DNA of 64,000 nt from contig JAOANR010000014.1 in NCBI GenBank assembly GCA_030278955.1, positions 30,827,453 to 30,891,452 of the forward strand, given 5' to 3'. The translations under genes and the position numbers were made by a program. Of this stretch, positions 23,125 through 35,600 are shown one piece after another. The first letter of the stretch is position 1; every line of letters begins with the position of its first letter. The DNA is from Hygrophila difformis (Eukaryota > Streptophyta > Magnoliopsida > Lamiales > Acanthaceae). Below the pieces are notes generated by a model that saw only the letters and a list, made by a program, of their open reading frames with translations, was not told the DNA's origin and ran no database searches.

Positions 23125-25832
23125 TTCGAGAGGTGATCACTGGAGTTAACTACCCGGACCTGCAATCTGTCTACGATCGGGCAGTAGCAGTAGCACGAGT
23201 GCAACAGCTAAAGAGGAAGGCTGCTGGGGAATCTAGCCGAGGGGCGCAAGGCCCAGATAAGAGGAACAGGGATAACCGGACAAGCAACACTACTGGCGGG
23301 GACAACTTTCGGCGAGGGCCGAACGGGAATGCTCAGAACAACAATGGTCGGAATGTCAACCAAGGAGGACGAGTGCCGCCGTGCCCAAGGTGTGGCAGGC
23401 CGCACCTGGTGAGGAGATGTCCTCAGATGGGCGAGTGCTTCCGGTGCGGCCGAATTGGCCATCGGAGGGAGGAATGTCGAACCCGACTCGAGAACATCAC
23501 GAAAAGAGAAGACTTGGTCATTGGACCTAACGAGCCGTTCAACCAGGGAGGTAGGGATGGCAACAATCAAGGATATCGGCCTCCTCCGAATCCGAACCAA
23601 CGCCCTCCGAACCAGCAGCAAAACGCAAACCCAAATCAAAACCAGCCAGCCAATCAAGGGAGGCCGATGGGGAGGTTGAACGTGATCAACCAAGCTGACA
23701 TACCCGCGCAGGGTGACGTGATGGCAGGTATTTTCCATGTCCTAAGTACTCCACTTAGAGTCTTATTTGATTCCGGAGCCAGTTGTTCGATTGTATCTTC
23801 GAGAGTCGTAACTGAACTAGATCTACCTAAGTGCGAGATAATTAGCTTAGGCATCCAACTGCCCTCTGGAGAAGTAATAGCATGCTCTAAACGCTACAAT
23901 GGAATACCTATAGTGATAAAGAACGTAGAGTTTTTCGCAAACTTGGTAGAGTTCAACGTCAGAGACTTTGACGTCATACTAGGAATGGATTGGCTAACCC
24001 GGTATAAGGCCGTGATCGAGTGCCAAAAGCAAAAGATCACGCTGTCGAAAAGTAGGGGGAAAAGAGTCATCTTCTACTCTCAACCCCCTAAGAAATTTAA
24101 CAAGATAGTCAACGTCCTAGAGTTAGGTAGCCTAATGCGTAAGGGCCACGCGCTATACGCATGCTACGTTCACAACCTCGAGGCTGAAGGAGTAAAGATA
24201 GACAACATCCCGGTGGTGAGAGAGTACCCGGATGTGTTCCCAGAGGACGTTCCTGGCATGCCCCCTGAGAGGGATCTCGAGTTCACCATAGATCTTATCC
24301 CGGGAACGGAACCTGTCTCAAAGGCTCCTTACCGCATGGCACCGCCGGAGATGAAGGAGCTAAAGGAACAGCTCGAAGAATTGATGGAAAAGGGATATAT
24401 CAGACCGAGTACGTCTCCATGGGGAGCACCGGTCTTGTTCGTCAAAAAGAAGGATGGGAGTCTGAGACTGTGTATCGACTATAGAGGACTTAATCAAGTC
24501 ACTATCAAGAACAAGTACCCGTTGCCCAGAATCGAGGATCTGTTTGACCAGCTGAAGGGAGCTACTGTGTTCTCCATGATCGACCTGCGTTCGGGATATC
24601 ATCAGCTGCGAATTGCTGAGAAGGACATCCCAAAGACAGCGTTCAGGACTCGCTATGGACACTACGAATTCACAGTACTGTCATTCGGATTGACGAACGC
24701 CCCGGCGATGTTCACGAACCTCATGAACAACGTGTTCCGAGGACTATTAGATCAATGCGTAGTGGTATTCATAGACGACATCTTGGTCTACTCAAGGGAC
24801 GAGGAAGAACATTCCGAGCACTTACATAAAGTGCTGAGGATCCTCCGAGAAAATCAGCTATATGGGAAGTTGTCCAAATGCGACTTCTGGCTGAGGGAAG
24901 TAACATTCCTTGGGCATATCGTATCCGCCAGCGGAGTGGCGGTAGACCCGGCAAAGATCTCGGCTGTAACCGAGTGGGTACCACCGAAGAGCCCAACGGA
25001 GATAAGAAGTTTTCTCGGACTGGCGGGCTACTACAGGCGATTTGTCCAAGACTTCTCCAAAATCGCCCGCCCATTGACCCAACTGCTGAAGAAGGGGGTG
25101 AAGTACGACTGGACCGGCGAGTGCGAAGCCGCATTCCAGGAGCTGAAGAAACGACTTACCACGGCGCCGGTGTTGGCGTTACCATCAGAGGATGGAGACT
25201 TCGAGGTGTATAGCGACGCCTCGAGAGAAGGACTGGGATGCGTACTGATGCAGGATCAAAGAGTCATAGCGTACGCATCACGACAGCTGAAACCGCACGA
25301 GCAAAACTATCCGATGCACGACCTGGAACTGGCCGCGGTCGTGTTCGCCCTGAAAATCTGGAGACACTATCTCTATGGGCGGAAGTGTCGGATGTTCACC
25401 GACCATAAGAGCCTCAAGTACATATTCACGCAAAGAGAACTGAACTTGAGGCAGAGGAGATGGTTGGAACTGATCAAAGATTACGACCTGGAAGTCGCGT
25501 ATCACGAGGGCAAGGCCAACGTCGTGGCCGACGCCTTGAGTCGGAAGGCGCAACACGTCACGAACTCACTGGTGATACCGACCAAATTGTACAGAGATTT
25601 GGCGAAATTAAGCCTGGAACTGGTGCATCCCGGTACGGTAACCGAGGTCGTCAACGCGATGGTAGTAAGCCCTACCGTATTCGAAGAGATACGACTCGCC
25701 CAGTCGAGTGACGAACAGATGGAGGAAATAAGGAGAAGCATTGCCGAAGGAAAGGCAGTAGATTTCCAGATTCACGAGGACGGGAGCATCCGCTGGGAAG
25801 ATGGTGTATACCGCGGGAGTCCGCGGATCTAA
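23125..25832 (+). pseudogene. element A gag C-terminus, protease, RT and RNase H
   Basis: The frame resumes at [13 protein letters not shown]. It holds two zinc knuckles ([13 protein letters not shown] and [14 protein letters not shown]), protease [10 protein letters not shown], and reverse transcriptase with [29 protein letters not shown] and the catalytic FIDD near 24769-24780. RNase H follows, with [15 protein letters not shown]. The RT and RNase H domains look undamaged. The frame ends at 25832 because of a small deletion just before the integrase zinc domain; relative to B a few residues after RWED(G)VYRG are missing. No start codon is linked to it because the gag deletion precedes it. 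Confidence 0.9.
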
Positions 25833-25833
25833 A

Positions 25834-26941
25834 GAAGAAGGTGATGGAGGAAGGCCATAGCACCCCCAACTCGGTCCACCCCGGAGGGGATAAGCTATAC
25901 AAGGACTTGAAGAAAAATTATTGGTGGCCGAACATGAAGAGAGAGGTGGCCGAATTCGTGGCAAGGTGCCTTACCTGCCAGAAGATCAAGGACCAACTAG
26001 CAAGAGCATATGTAGACAATGTGGTACGCCGGCACGGGGTGCCACATGACATCATCTCGGATAGGGATAGCAGATTCGTCTCCCAGTTTTGGACCAAGCT
26101 GCAAGAAGCTCTGGGGACACAGATAAAAATGAGTACGGCGTTCCACCCTATGACGGATGGACAGACGGAGCGAACAATACAAACGCTGGAGGACATGTTG
26201 AGGGCTTGTGTGTTGGAATTCAAGGGAAGTTGGGAGCACCATTTACCCTTGATCGAGTTCTCCTATAACAACAGTTATCATGCGAGCATCGGCATGGCGC
26301 CCTTCGAAGCACTGTACAGACGAAGATGCCGGAGCCCATTGAGTTGGGAAGAGAACGATCGAATAATGACAGTAGGGCCACAACTGGTGGAGGACATGGC
26401 TCAGCAAGTTAAGGTCATCCAGGGGAAGATGAGAGCCGCTCAGGACCGGCAAAAGAGTTATGCGGACGTGAGACGGCAGGACTTGGAATTCCAAGTCGGT
26501 GACAAGGTCATGCTGAAAGTCTCGCCGATGAAGGGCGTAATGCGCTTTGGCAAGCGAGGGAAACTGAGCCCACGATACATAGGAACGTATGAGATCCTCG
26601 AGAGAGTGGGGAATCTAGCGTACCGGCTAGCACTGCCGCCTCAACTAGCACGCGTCCATAACGTGTTTCACATCTCCCAACTAAAGAAGTATGTGCCCGA
26701 CACGTCGCATGTACTCCAACCGGACGTAATCGAATTGGATGAGGACTTGACCTATGAAGAAACCCCGGTGCAAATACTCGACTACAAGGAAAGGGGGACA
26801 AGGAATAAAACTGTAAAGATGGTCAAGGTCCTGTGGTCCAACCACGAGACGGAGACGGCGACCTGGGAATTGGAAGCCGACATGAGGCAACGTTACCCTA
26901 CCCTCTTCCAAGACGACTCGACCACAGTTATGGGGACATAA
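25834..26941 (+). pseudogene. element A integrase with internal deletion, plus chromodomain
   Basis: The zinc-binding module is present (HSTPNSVHPGG, CLTCQK). It is joined in frame to [16 protein letters not shown]. Compared with element B, 63 residues are missing, including the MDFVSGLP segment with the first catalytic aspartate of integrase. The second aspartate (ISDRDSRFV) and the glutamate ([13 protein letters not shown]) remain. The C-terminus has [14 protein letters not shown] and a chromodomain-like [20 protein letters not shown] integrase without its first Asp cannot be active, so this copy could not integrate by its own enzyme. Confidence 0.9.
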
Positions 26942-26951
26942 CTGTATTCTT

Positions 26952-26965
26952 AAGGGGGGGGAGGA
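26952..26965 (+). promoter_or_regulatory. element A polypurine tract
   Basis: AAGGGGGGGGAGGA lies directly before the TGTAAC of the 3' LTR and 10 bp after the pol stop. Confidence 0.95.
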
Positions 26966-26997
26966 TGTAACACCCGAGGAAAAACGAATTCAAATTG

Positions 26998-27071
26998 TTT
27001 TGAACTACGTCATGACTTGATCCCTTCACAGGGTACGTAGGCAGCTTAGAACTAATTTCTAAGTTCAGTCA
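26998..27071 (+). other. conserved structured segment, copy in A 3' LTR
   Basis: Same as 18735-18808. It begins 57 nt after the pol stop codon, so it lies in the 3' UTR of the A transcript. Confidence 0.75.
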
Positions 27072-28832
27072 CGAAATAAATCACAAAATACATCACGAAT
27101 TAGATCACAAGGACGATAGGAGGAGTTGGAACCAATTTAGACTAGGCTAAGTAGGACACGGAAATGTTGCGAGCGATAAGCCGGACTCGTAACCAGATTA
27201 AGGAGAAGATTCCGAAACGAAGACGACCCAGGGAATCGAGCTAACACGTAGAAAACCGATAGGGGAAAGCGAGGGAAGACCCGACGGAACACGCGGACCG
27301 CCGGTCCGGCCGGCCCGCGCTGTCCGCGTGCCGCCGCGCGGCCACCGCGCGGCCAAGGGCGTCGTGACTCCAGGCTGGTCGCGCGTGCTCCGCGCGTACA
27401 AAAGCTTGGGTGCGCGCCACCAGCGCGCCAGAGGTGCTGAAAGTGTAAACTTTCCTTCCATGGCGATTTTCTTGCCTAAACTAACATTCTCTTCGATGGT
27501 AAACGGATCCCAGCAGTAGGGAAGTGCATAAACTCGGTATTGGGCGCCCCCTACCCCTTATTTTCAGTAAACAAACCCTAGACACTCCATCTTCCCTCTC
27601 CAAGTTCAAAACTCCTTCGACACCACTTTCCGGCGAGTATTCCGGCGACGACGGGACGACCGGGAGAAGCCCCTGCCCTCTAGACTCTTGGTAAGCTATT
27701 GTACAAAGTTTCAATTCGTCCATAGATCTCAGAAACTCATATTCTAACCCTTTTTCCTTACTACGATTTCCCGTCGGAAAACGAACAAAAAGCGATCGGA
27801 GAAGTTGGCCATTCGTCGTGACTCTAGGACGTCCGGAAACCCAATCCAGCGACCCTATCATCATTCTAAGTAAGTTAAAACCTTACTCACAAATTTTCGT
27901 GGTTGTTTGTTGTTTAAATCTCGAGATATAGGCTTGTAACAAAAATCGGTTTTCAAAAACCCTATTTTCGTCCAATTTTAAAGACTCGCCAAAAACTCGA
28001 CCTTCGGGAATTCAAACCGAAAACTTTCCAACATAAACGTTGTTCCTAACACCTTTATCTATCTTGTGTCCAAATTTCAGCCGTTGACATTAAGTTTTGC
28101 TATCCCAAATCCCGCCGTAAACTTTCTGTGACAACCCGAACGTTTTAAAACTGTGACAGATTTCTTCATTCAACTTGATGCATGTTTTTCACCCATTTTT
28201 CGAATGATTTAACTTTGCATTCCTAAACAAAAGTTGTAGATAATTGTGTCTAGATTATGCATATAAAATTTCACGGATTTTGGTTTTCATTTGATATGTC
28301 AAACGGCCGAGTTTTTAAAACTGTTTTGAAATCGTTTTAAGGGCCATGAGTATGCAGTGAGTTGCACTCGATTTTTGAGTACCAAGAATTCATTATTTCC
28401 AAATTCTTAAAAAATAAAAGTTGTTCCTTAACGTGTTGTGTAGTTACTGTAAAAATTTCACATCGATTGGTTTTGAAATGAATTTTTAATCGGCGTTGCA
28501 CGAACCTGTGACGAAAATAGTTTTTAAGACATAAATTATTCGTTGCAATAAATTCGAATTTCAACTCACTTCGGAACCTTATTTCCTAAAACTTAAAACA
28601 TGAAAGTTGTTCGTGTGTGTGTTTTTGAATTACTGTAAAAATTTCAGAATTTTTGGAGAAAAGACGAATTTTTAATTAAGATAGGCGTAAACTGCCTCGA
28701 ATAGGATTTTTCGAACTTGAGAAAACTCGAACCATGAAAACGCGATATGGACCATTTGATGACTTTGAAATACGAACTTTCGAAAAATCCCGTTCATTAG
28801 GCTGAGCCGATCTTCATACTACCATTATCTTT

Positions 28833-29048
28833 GAGATTGCCTCGTTAGTGGTCTCCTTACTATCTGAGATTGCCTCGTTAGTGATCTCGCGCGCTGTATT
28901 TGTGGATCGCCTCGTTAGTGGTCCTACTATCTTTTGGATCGCCTCGTTAGTGGTCCTACTATCTTTGAGACTGCCTCGTTAGTGGTCTCCCATTGTTTGG
29001 ACTGCCTTGTTAGTGGTCCTATGTTGAGATTGCCTCGTTAGTGATCTC
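28833..29048 (+). repeat. seven-unit tandem hairpin array in A 3' LTR
   Basis: Second copy of the array. The first unit has changed to GAGAT/GTCTC (a T-G wobble) and the sixth has one loop change; the fold is retained. Confidence 0.85.
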
Positions 29049-29721
29049 CCGGTATGGTGTCCTCTTCTTAGTCTACGGGATGAAAAGTAAAAGACTTGTG
29101 TGAGTGTTTCATTATGCTTAAATCGTATTTATCATGTCTTTAATTATGTATTTAAAGTTTATGCATCTTAAATTATGCTTTGAATTACGCTTTTAAGATT
29201 AAGCCCTTTAATCATGTTTTCCCGCTGCTAATAAATTATGTATTTTTAATTCTCGTACGGTAAGCGAAATCTTTAGTTTAAACACTTGTAACCCCTTTTA
29301 TTTGTTAGTTAGGGATTAACTTACTCAGTATATTTTTATACTGACAACCGTTGTCATTTTCCTTTTTTTTTACAGAGTATTTCGAGTGACGCATTGCATA
29401 TGCACTTGGGGGAAAATCATAACGGACATTTTAAATTCTGCATCGTACTGTTTTTACCGGGTCTGTTAAACCCGAGGATTTGGCCATGTTGGCCGTGATT
29501 TACTTTCCGCTGCACTTTCTCTATTTATTTTTCGCGCATGATGATTACTACTATCGTATTAAGTATTATAAATTTGCGGACTAAATCTTGAAATGTTTTA
29601 AATCTTTTACATACCCACAAGCCTTGCATTTCCTTAGCGAGCTCGGGAAGCCGTGTTTTGCTAGGGAGATGCGGCGGTGACATCCCGGCCTGGGTTATCA
29701 AATCCGGGGTGTTACACAACC

Positions 29722-29782
29722 CTACCTTAGAAAATAACCAAGGCCTATGTGTTGTTCCTCTAGTATTATCTATCACATTTTG
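29722..29782 (-). repeat. element E 3' LTR, segment 2 (between A and B)
   Basis: These 61 bp are the only host sequence between the CAACC copy of element A and the first base of element B. By position they belong to the LTR of element E. Confidence 0.6.
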
Positions 29783-32393
29783 TGTAACACCCCGGTTTTT
29801 GGTCACCCAGGTCGGGATGTCACCGCCACATCCCCCTAGTAAGACACGGTTTCTCCGAGCTTACTAAAGGGATGCAAGGCTAGGTATTGCAGTATTTAAA
29901 ACATTTAAATCATTCAAGATAGCCCATACATTATAATTCAAAAATAATATTAATATAGTGCAGCGGAAATAAATGGTTTAGTACAGTATCGCAGCAGAAA
30001 ATATAAATAGGGCCGACATGGCCAAAACACGGGTTAAACAGGCCCGTTCATAATATTGTCTAAAGTACGAATTTAAAAGCAAAATAACAATCCCCAAAAT
30101 CCCATGCATGAATCGTGCCCACACATGCTCATTCCACATATTCTGTAAGAAAGGGAGTAAAAACGGTTTTGGTCAGCAAACTTGCTGAGTAAGTTAACAC
30201 ATGCATGATCTTAGGGTTTAAAAGCCATTAATTTAATAAATAACTGAAATCATGATAATAACATAATATGCAAATTAATCTAATCAACTATCCAATAGCA
30301 TAATTTATTTCAGGGCTCTATTTAATAACACATATCGTATAGTTTAGAATAATAGCCATTATTTAAAGAAAGCATTTAAATAATTTAATTGGACAACCAC
30401 ATAATTTAATCTAATTTAATTTAATTTAGTATCCCCATTACATTCCCGATTTGGTATCTCAAAGTTTCACGATAGTATCGCGATGTCAACAAGTTTAGCC
30501 GGTAGCCCGGTGGCCGCAACCGTGTCAGCCATACCCAGTACCACTCCGGAGCCTCGGGAAACCCATACGGATATTCACGAGAGTGTAGGCTCTATATTTC
30601 GCCATTTTGGCAATATCACATTTCAAGTTTAGCGCGCGGGGTCACCATCGTCCATTACGGCACGAAGTGAATCGTTAGGGGGCACCCTGCAGAGCACTCA
30701 CCCCTAATTTTAATTTATCAAGTTTGTAAGGGGATTTAATTTTTAAAATCTGACTTCAATTGTATTTATAAAGAAAATATCTCAACTCGTTTCAACCCTA
30801 AAGGTTAATTCCATGTTTCAACAAGATTTCAAGATTTTGTTTCCGGTAAACCATAGTTTACTCTAAAATTCGTCTAAAATCAGATTTAATTCCAAAAATT
30901 CCGAAATTTCATATCTGACTCAGAAACGTCAAGATCTACAACTTTTGTGTTTTATTTGTTTCAATCCGAGTTACCTAAGTAGGTCAAAATCACCAATTTT
31001 CGCATAAGAATAATTCTGTCCGAATTTAATGTGTTACAGTTTAAAGATTTCGAATTCTACCATAGCAATTCAACTCCAAATTTAATGAAATTTGACAGAG
31101 ATCATCTTAAGACAATTATCTACGACTTTCATGTTCGGCCAAAGATCTAAAACAGTCTAGATCCTATGTCAAAAACGTGATCAAGATCATTCCTAAATTC
31201 TGTTCAAGATTTCAAGATCTAGATTCAAACAGCTCGGTTTCGGTGGATTTTCACATATCAAATCGACTCCAAAAATTCTCAAGAATTTACAGTAGCTAGA
31301 TCTAAGTCTTAGGAACGTTTTTCGTGTTTTAAGTTTCTCCGTTTGAATTCGTTTTAAGGTTCGGAAAAATTCATCAAATCTGTTGCGTCGGTAGAAAGTT
31401 TAAATTGACAGATTTTCGGTTTCTTGATAATCTTTTAGTTTTGAATGTTTTAATTCATCACAAAACCATGTAAGAGTTAACTTACAGAGTCTATGAACGT
31501 CCGGGATCGTCTATTCGAAGGCGTGGCTTCCAGTCCACCGTTTCTTCTCTCCGTTCGTCGGGTTCTACGATCTAGATCCAATACGAGGTGTAGAAGAGAA
31601 AAGAAGATGATTAGGATTCGTTTTCGAATCGTTTATGGAGCAAAGATTGGATCGAGACTTACCACGACTCTGGAGATCTGTAGAAATTTCGTCCAACAGG
31701 TCTCGCCTTTGATTTCGTGCCTCCGACGACTCCGGATTTAGGGTTTCGAATGTGTAGAAAGTTGTAGGGTTTCGTAAAAGTATTCGGAGCTCCTAGGAGG
31801 TCGTATTTATAGATTTCCAAGTCCTAGGGCATCCAACATCTGACCTAAGGGTCTTGGGTCGAGAGATGTTCAACCGAAAGTCGAAAAATCCGCGTTCGGG
31901 CGAGAGATTCACGCAACGGGCGAATCTGTCGCTTGGCACGGCCGTGGCGCGCCCTTCCCCTTGTGACCGCGCGAGCACCGCGCCGAACTCGCCTGGACTT
32001 CGGTCCGGGCGGGTCGTGCGATCCGTTGTGCTTTTCCGCCTCTCTTTCGGGTTTCTATCCCTCTATGCTCCCGAATTCCGATTTCCGGGGTATCTTCGGG
32101 TTTCTACTTTCTCTCTAGATTTTTACTCGGGTCTAACTGGATGTTTGGACTCGAATCCTCGAGTTCATTAGTGTCGGGTTTCGGTGTACAATTTATTTTC
32201 CTTTAATAATTCTTTTCATTTAATTAAATTCCTTTAATTCCTTTTTAAGTAAAAATCTCATTTCTCATTTCCTTATCTTTATTTATTTCTTTATTTGCTG
32301 GATTCATTTATTTATTTATGGTATTTATTTTATTTATTATTTATTTATTTAATTATTGTTTTATTTTATGATGGAAAATTCACGGGTATTACA
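29783..32393 (-). repeat. element B 3' LTR
   Basis: 2,611 bp. It carries about 30 bp near 29842-29872 that the 5' LTR lacks; the missing piece in the 5' copy is bounded by AGTAAGACA, pointing to a short-repeat deletion there. Confidence 0.95.
31804..31812 (-). promoter_or_regulatory. TATA box in B 3' LTR
   Basis: CTATAAATA on the minus strand, about 590 bp into the LTR. The same box is at 40269-40277 in the 5' LTR. Confidence 0.6.
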
Positions 32394-32412
32394 GTCTACC
32401 CTCCTTAAGAAT
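32394..32412 (-). promoter_or_regulatory. element B polypurine tract at the present LTR boundary
   Basis: On the minus strand, TTCTTAAGGAGGGTAGAC precedes the TGTAATACCC start. It is a weaker purine run than in A. A second, stronger tract lies about 200 bp upstream at about 32594-32606. Confidence 0.7.
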
Positions 32413-32432
32413 CAACTTCGTCCTCGAAGTTG
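32413..32432 (-). other. perfect 8-bp hairpin beside the B polypurine tract
   Basis: CAACTTCG and CGAAGTTG around a TCCT loop (plus strand). The same 20 bases occur in C and D at the same position. Confidence 0.7.
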
Positions 32433-32481
32433 TGTTTCGGCTTTTCTCGTGCTAAGGTCTTGTGTTTGTTTTATTATGTTG

Positions 32482-32557
32482 TGACTGAACTTAGAATTAA
32501 AACTTCTAAGCTGCCTACGTACCCGGTAAAGGGATCAAGCCATAACGTAGTTCAAAA
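32482..32557 (-). other. conserved structured segment, copy in B 3' UTR
   Basis: 76 nt shared with A, C and D. Stem CTACGT/ACGTAG, inner CCC/GGG, then hairpin CTTAGAA/TTCTAAG. In B it is outside the LTR. Confidence 0.75.
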
Positions 32558-32616
32558 GTTTTACAAAAATGCACAAAAATGGGTGGTATGACATCCTCTC
32601 CCCCTTAAGATTGCAG

Positions 32617-35600
32617 TTATGTCCCCATAACTGTGTCGGTATCGGTTTGGAACAATGTCGGGTACCGTTCTCTCATGTCGGATTCTACTTCCCAAGTTGC
32701 CGTTTCACTTTCGTGGTTTGACCAAAGAACCTTGATCATTTTGACGGTTTTGTTCCTCGTTACTCGTTCCTTAGTGTCAAGAATACGCACTGGGACTTCT
32801 TCGTAAGTCAAATCTTCATCGAGCTCAATTATCTCCGGTTGAAGTACATGTGTCGGGTCCGGCACATACTTCTTTAGTTGCGAGACATTAAAGACATTAT
32901 GAACTCGATCTAAGTGTGGCGGTAAAGCCAATCGGTAAGCTAAAGTTCCGACTCGTTCTAGAATTTCGTAAGGTCCTATGTATCGAGGACTTAACTTTCC
33001 TCGCTTGCCAAAGCGCATCACCCCCTTCATGGGTGATATCTTTAGCATGACCCTATCTCCCACTTGAAATTCTAGGTCTCGTCGTCTCACGTCGGCATAA
33101 CTCTTTTGACGGTCTTGTGCGGCTTTCATCTTCCCTTGAATCACTTTGATTTGTTGAGCCATGTCCTCGATAAGTTGTGGTCCCACTACCACGGACTTAT
33201 CGTTTTCTTCCCAGCTCAACGGGCTTCGGCACTTTCGTCCATACAACGCCTCGAAAGGTGCCATGCCGATGCTAGCATGGTAGCTATTATTATAGGAGAA
33301 CTCAATCAAGGGTAAATGAGATTCCCAATTCCCTTTGAATTCCAACACGCATGCTCTCAGCATGTCTTCTAGTGTTTGGATTGTTCTCTCGGTTTGACCA
33401 TCCGTCATCGGGTGGAATGCGGTGCTCATTTTGATTTGAGTACCGAGAGCTTTTTGTAACTCCGTCCAAAAGTGAGAGACAAATCTACTGTCTCTATCGG
33501 AAATGATGTCATGTGGTACTCCATGTCGTCGTACCACATTATCAATGTAGGCTCGGGCCAATTGGTCCATAGTCCACGTGTCCTTCATCGGGATAAATAT
33601 GGCTGTCTTCGTTAGCCTGTCCACAATCACCCAAATTTTGTTCATGCCTTTAGGTGATCGGGGTAATCCCGAGACAAAGTCCATTGAGATGCTATCCCAC
33701 TTCCAACTTGGAATCTCCAGTGGTTGCATCAATCCTAAGGGTTTATGTCGCACTGCCTTAACCTTTTGGCAGGTGAGACATCTCGCCACGAAATTCGCCA
33801 CTTCCTTCTTCATTCCCGGCCACCAATAGATCTTCTTCAGATCTTTGTATAGCTTGTCACCTCCGGGATGTACGGAATATGGCGTGTTGTGCCCTTCCTC
33901 CATCAACCTTTGTTTCAACTCGGCACTTTTAAGGGGCACACACCATCTCCCTTTAAAACGGATGCTTCCATCCTCGTGGACAGCAAATCCTATTGCCTTT
34001 CCTTCAGCAATATACCCTTTTATCTTCTCGAGTTTCGGGTCGCCCGGTTGAGCGAGTCGAATCTCGTCCAATATTGGAGTTTCTACGATCATGGCGTTGA
34101 CCGTTTCTCTCACTGTGCCAGGATGCACAAGTTCTAACTCCAACCTTGCCATCTCCATATACAATGCCGGCGGAATTACCAACGAGTTTGTAACGTGTTG
34201 GGTTTTCCGACTTAGGGCATCGGCTACCACATTCGCCTTCCCCTCGTGGTATGTTATCTCTAAATCGTAGTCTTTAATAAGTTCCAACCACCTTCGCTGT
34301 CTCAAATTCAACTCCTTCTGAGTGAATATATATTTCAAGCTCTTGTGGTCGGTGAACATTCGACACTTCCGCCCATAAAGATAATGTCTCCATATCTTTA
34401 GAGCGAAAACGACCGCTGCCAACTCCAGGTCGTGTGTCGGATAATTTTCCTCGTGAGGTTTTAGTTGGCGTGATGCATAGGCTACGACTCTCGAGTCTTG
34501 CATCAAGACACAACCTAAACCTTCCTTCGAAGCATCGCTATATACTTCGAAGTCACCATTCTCTGATGGTAATGTTAATACGGGTGTGGTTGTGAGTCGT
34601 TTCTTCAGCTCTTGAAACGCAGTCTCACACGCTTCGGTCCACTCGTATTTTGCTCCTTTCTTCAGTAGCTGGGTCAAAGGACGTGCAATCCTTGAAAAGT
34701 CCTTCACAAATCGTCTATAATACCCGGCTAATCCAAGGAAACTCCTTATTTCCGTTGGACTCTTCGGAGTTGCCCACTCCGTCACGGCAGAAACCTTTGC
34801 CGGATCCACTGATACTCCATCAGCGGATACTATGTGTCCGAGAAATGCCACTTCTTTCAACCAGAAATCGCATTTCGACAGCTTGCCGTATAGCTGATTT
34901 CTTCGCAAGATTTCTAACACTTGATGTAAGTGTTTTGCATGCTCTTCCTCGCTCTTTGAGTAGATCAGGATGTCGTCGATGAACACTACGACGCACTGAT
35001 CTAACAATTCTCGGAACACGTTGTTCATGAGATTCATGAACATGGCCGGAGCATTTGTTAACCCGAAGGATAACACTGTGAACTCGTAATGGCCATATCG
35101 CGTTCGAAATGCCGTCTTCGGGATGTCCTTCTCGGCGATCCTCAATTGATGATACCCAGATCGCAAATCGATCTTCGAGAATACTGAAGCTCCCTTCAGT
35201 TGATCAAACAGATCCTCTATTCTCGGTAGGGGGTATTTATTCTTAATGGTCACTTGGTTTAGTCCCCGGTAATCTATGCAAAGACGTAGTCCTCCGTCTT
35301 TCTTCTTAACGAATAAAACCGGTGCTCCTCAAGGGGACGTACCCGGTCTTATGTAACCTTTTCCCAATAGTTCCTCGAGTTGTTCCTTTAACTCCTTCAT
35401 TTCCAGTGGTGCCATCCGGTATGGAGCTTTTGAGACAGGCTCTGTTCCCGGAATGAGATCTATAGTGAATTCAAGATCTCTCTCTGGTGGCATGCCCGGA
35501 ACGTCTTCAGGGAACACGTCTGGGTATTCTCTTACCACTGGTATGCTATCAACCTTGTTCTCTTCCGCCTCAAGGTTGTGCACATAGCACGCATATAGTT

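Larger units (their letters stand above)
18703..29716 (+). mobile_element. chromovirus A, full-length but defective Ty3/gypsy (Tekay/Del-like)
   Basis: The element is bounded by 2.75-kb LTRs starting TGTAACACCC and ending GGGTGTTACA, and flanked by the 5-bp duplication CAACC (18698-18702 and 29717-29721). Inside are an iMet primer site, a leader ORF, gag, protease, RT, RNase H, integrase and a chromodomain. By eye the LTRs differ at roughly 30 positions, about 1%, implying a young insertion. Despite that, gag and integrase carry large deletions. It sits in the LTR of element E. Confidence 0.95.
26966..29716 (+). repeat. element A 3' LTR
   Basis: 2,751 bp, about 99% identical by eye to 18703-21452. 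The structured segment and hairpin array recur here. Confidence 0.95.

Noticed and set aside
31493..32171. Plus-strand frames repeated at 39958-40671
   Set aside because: Antisense LTR sequence of element B in both LTRs; no domain seen.
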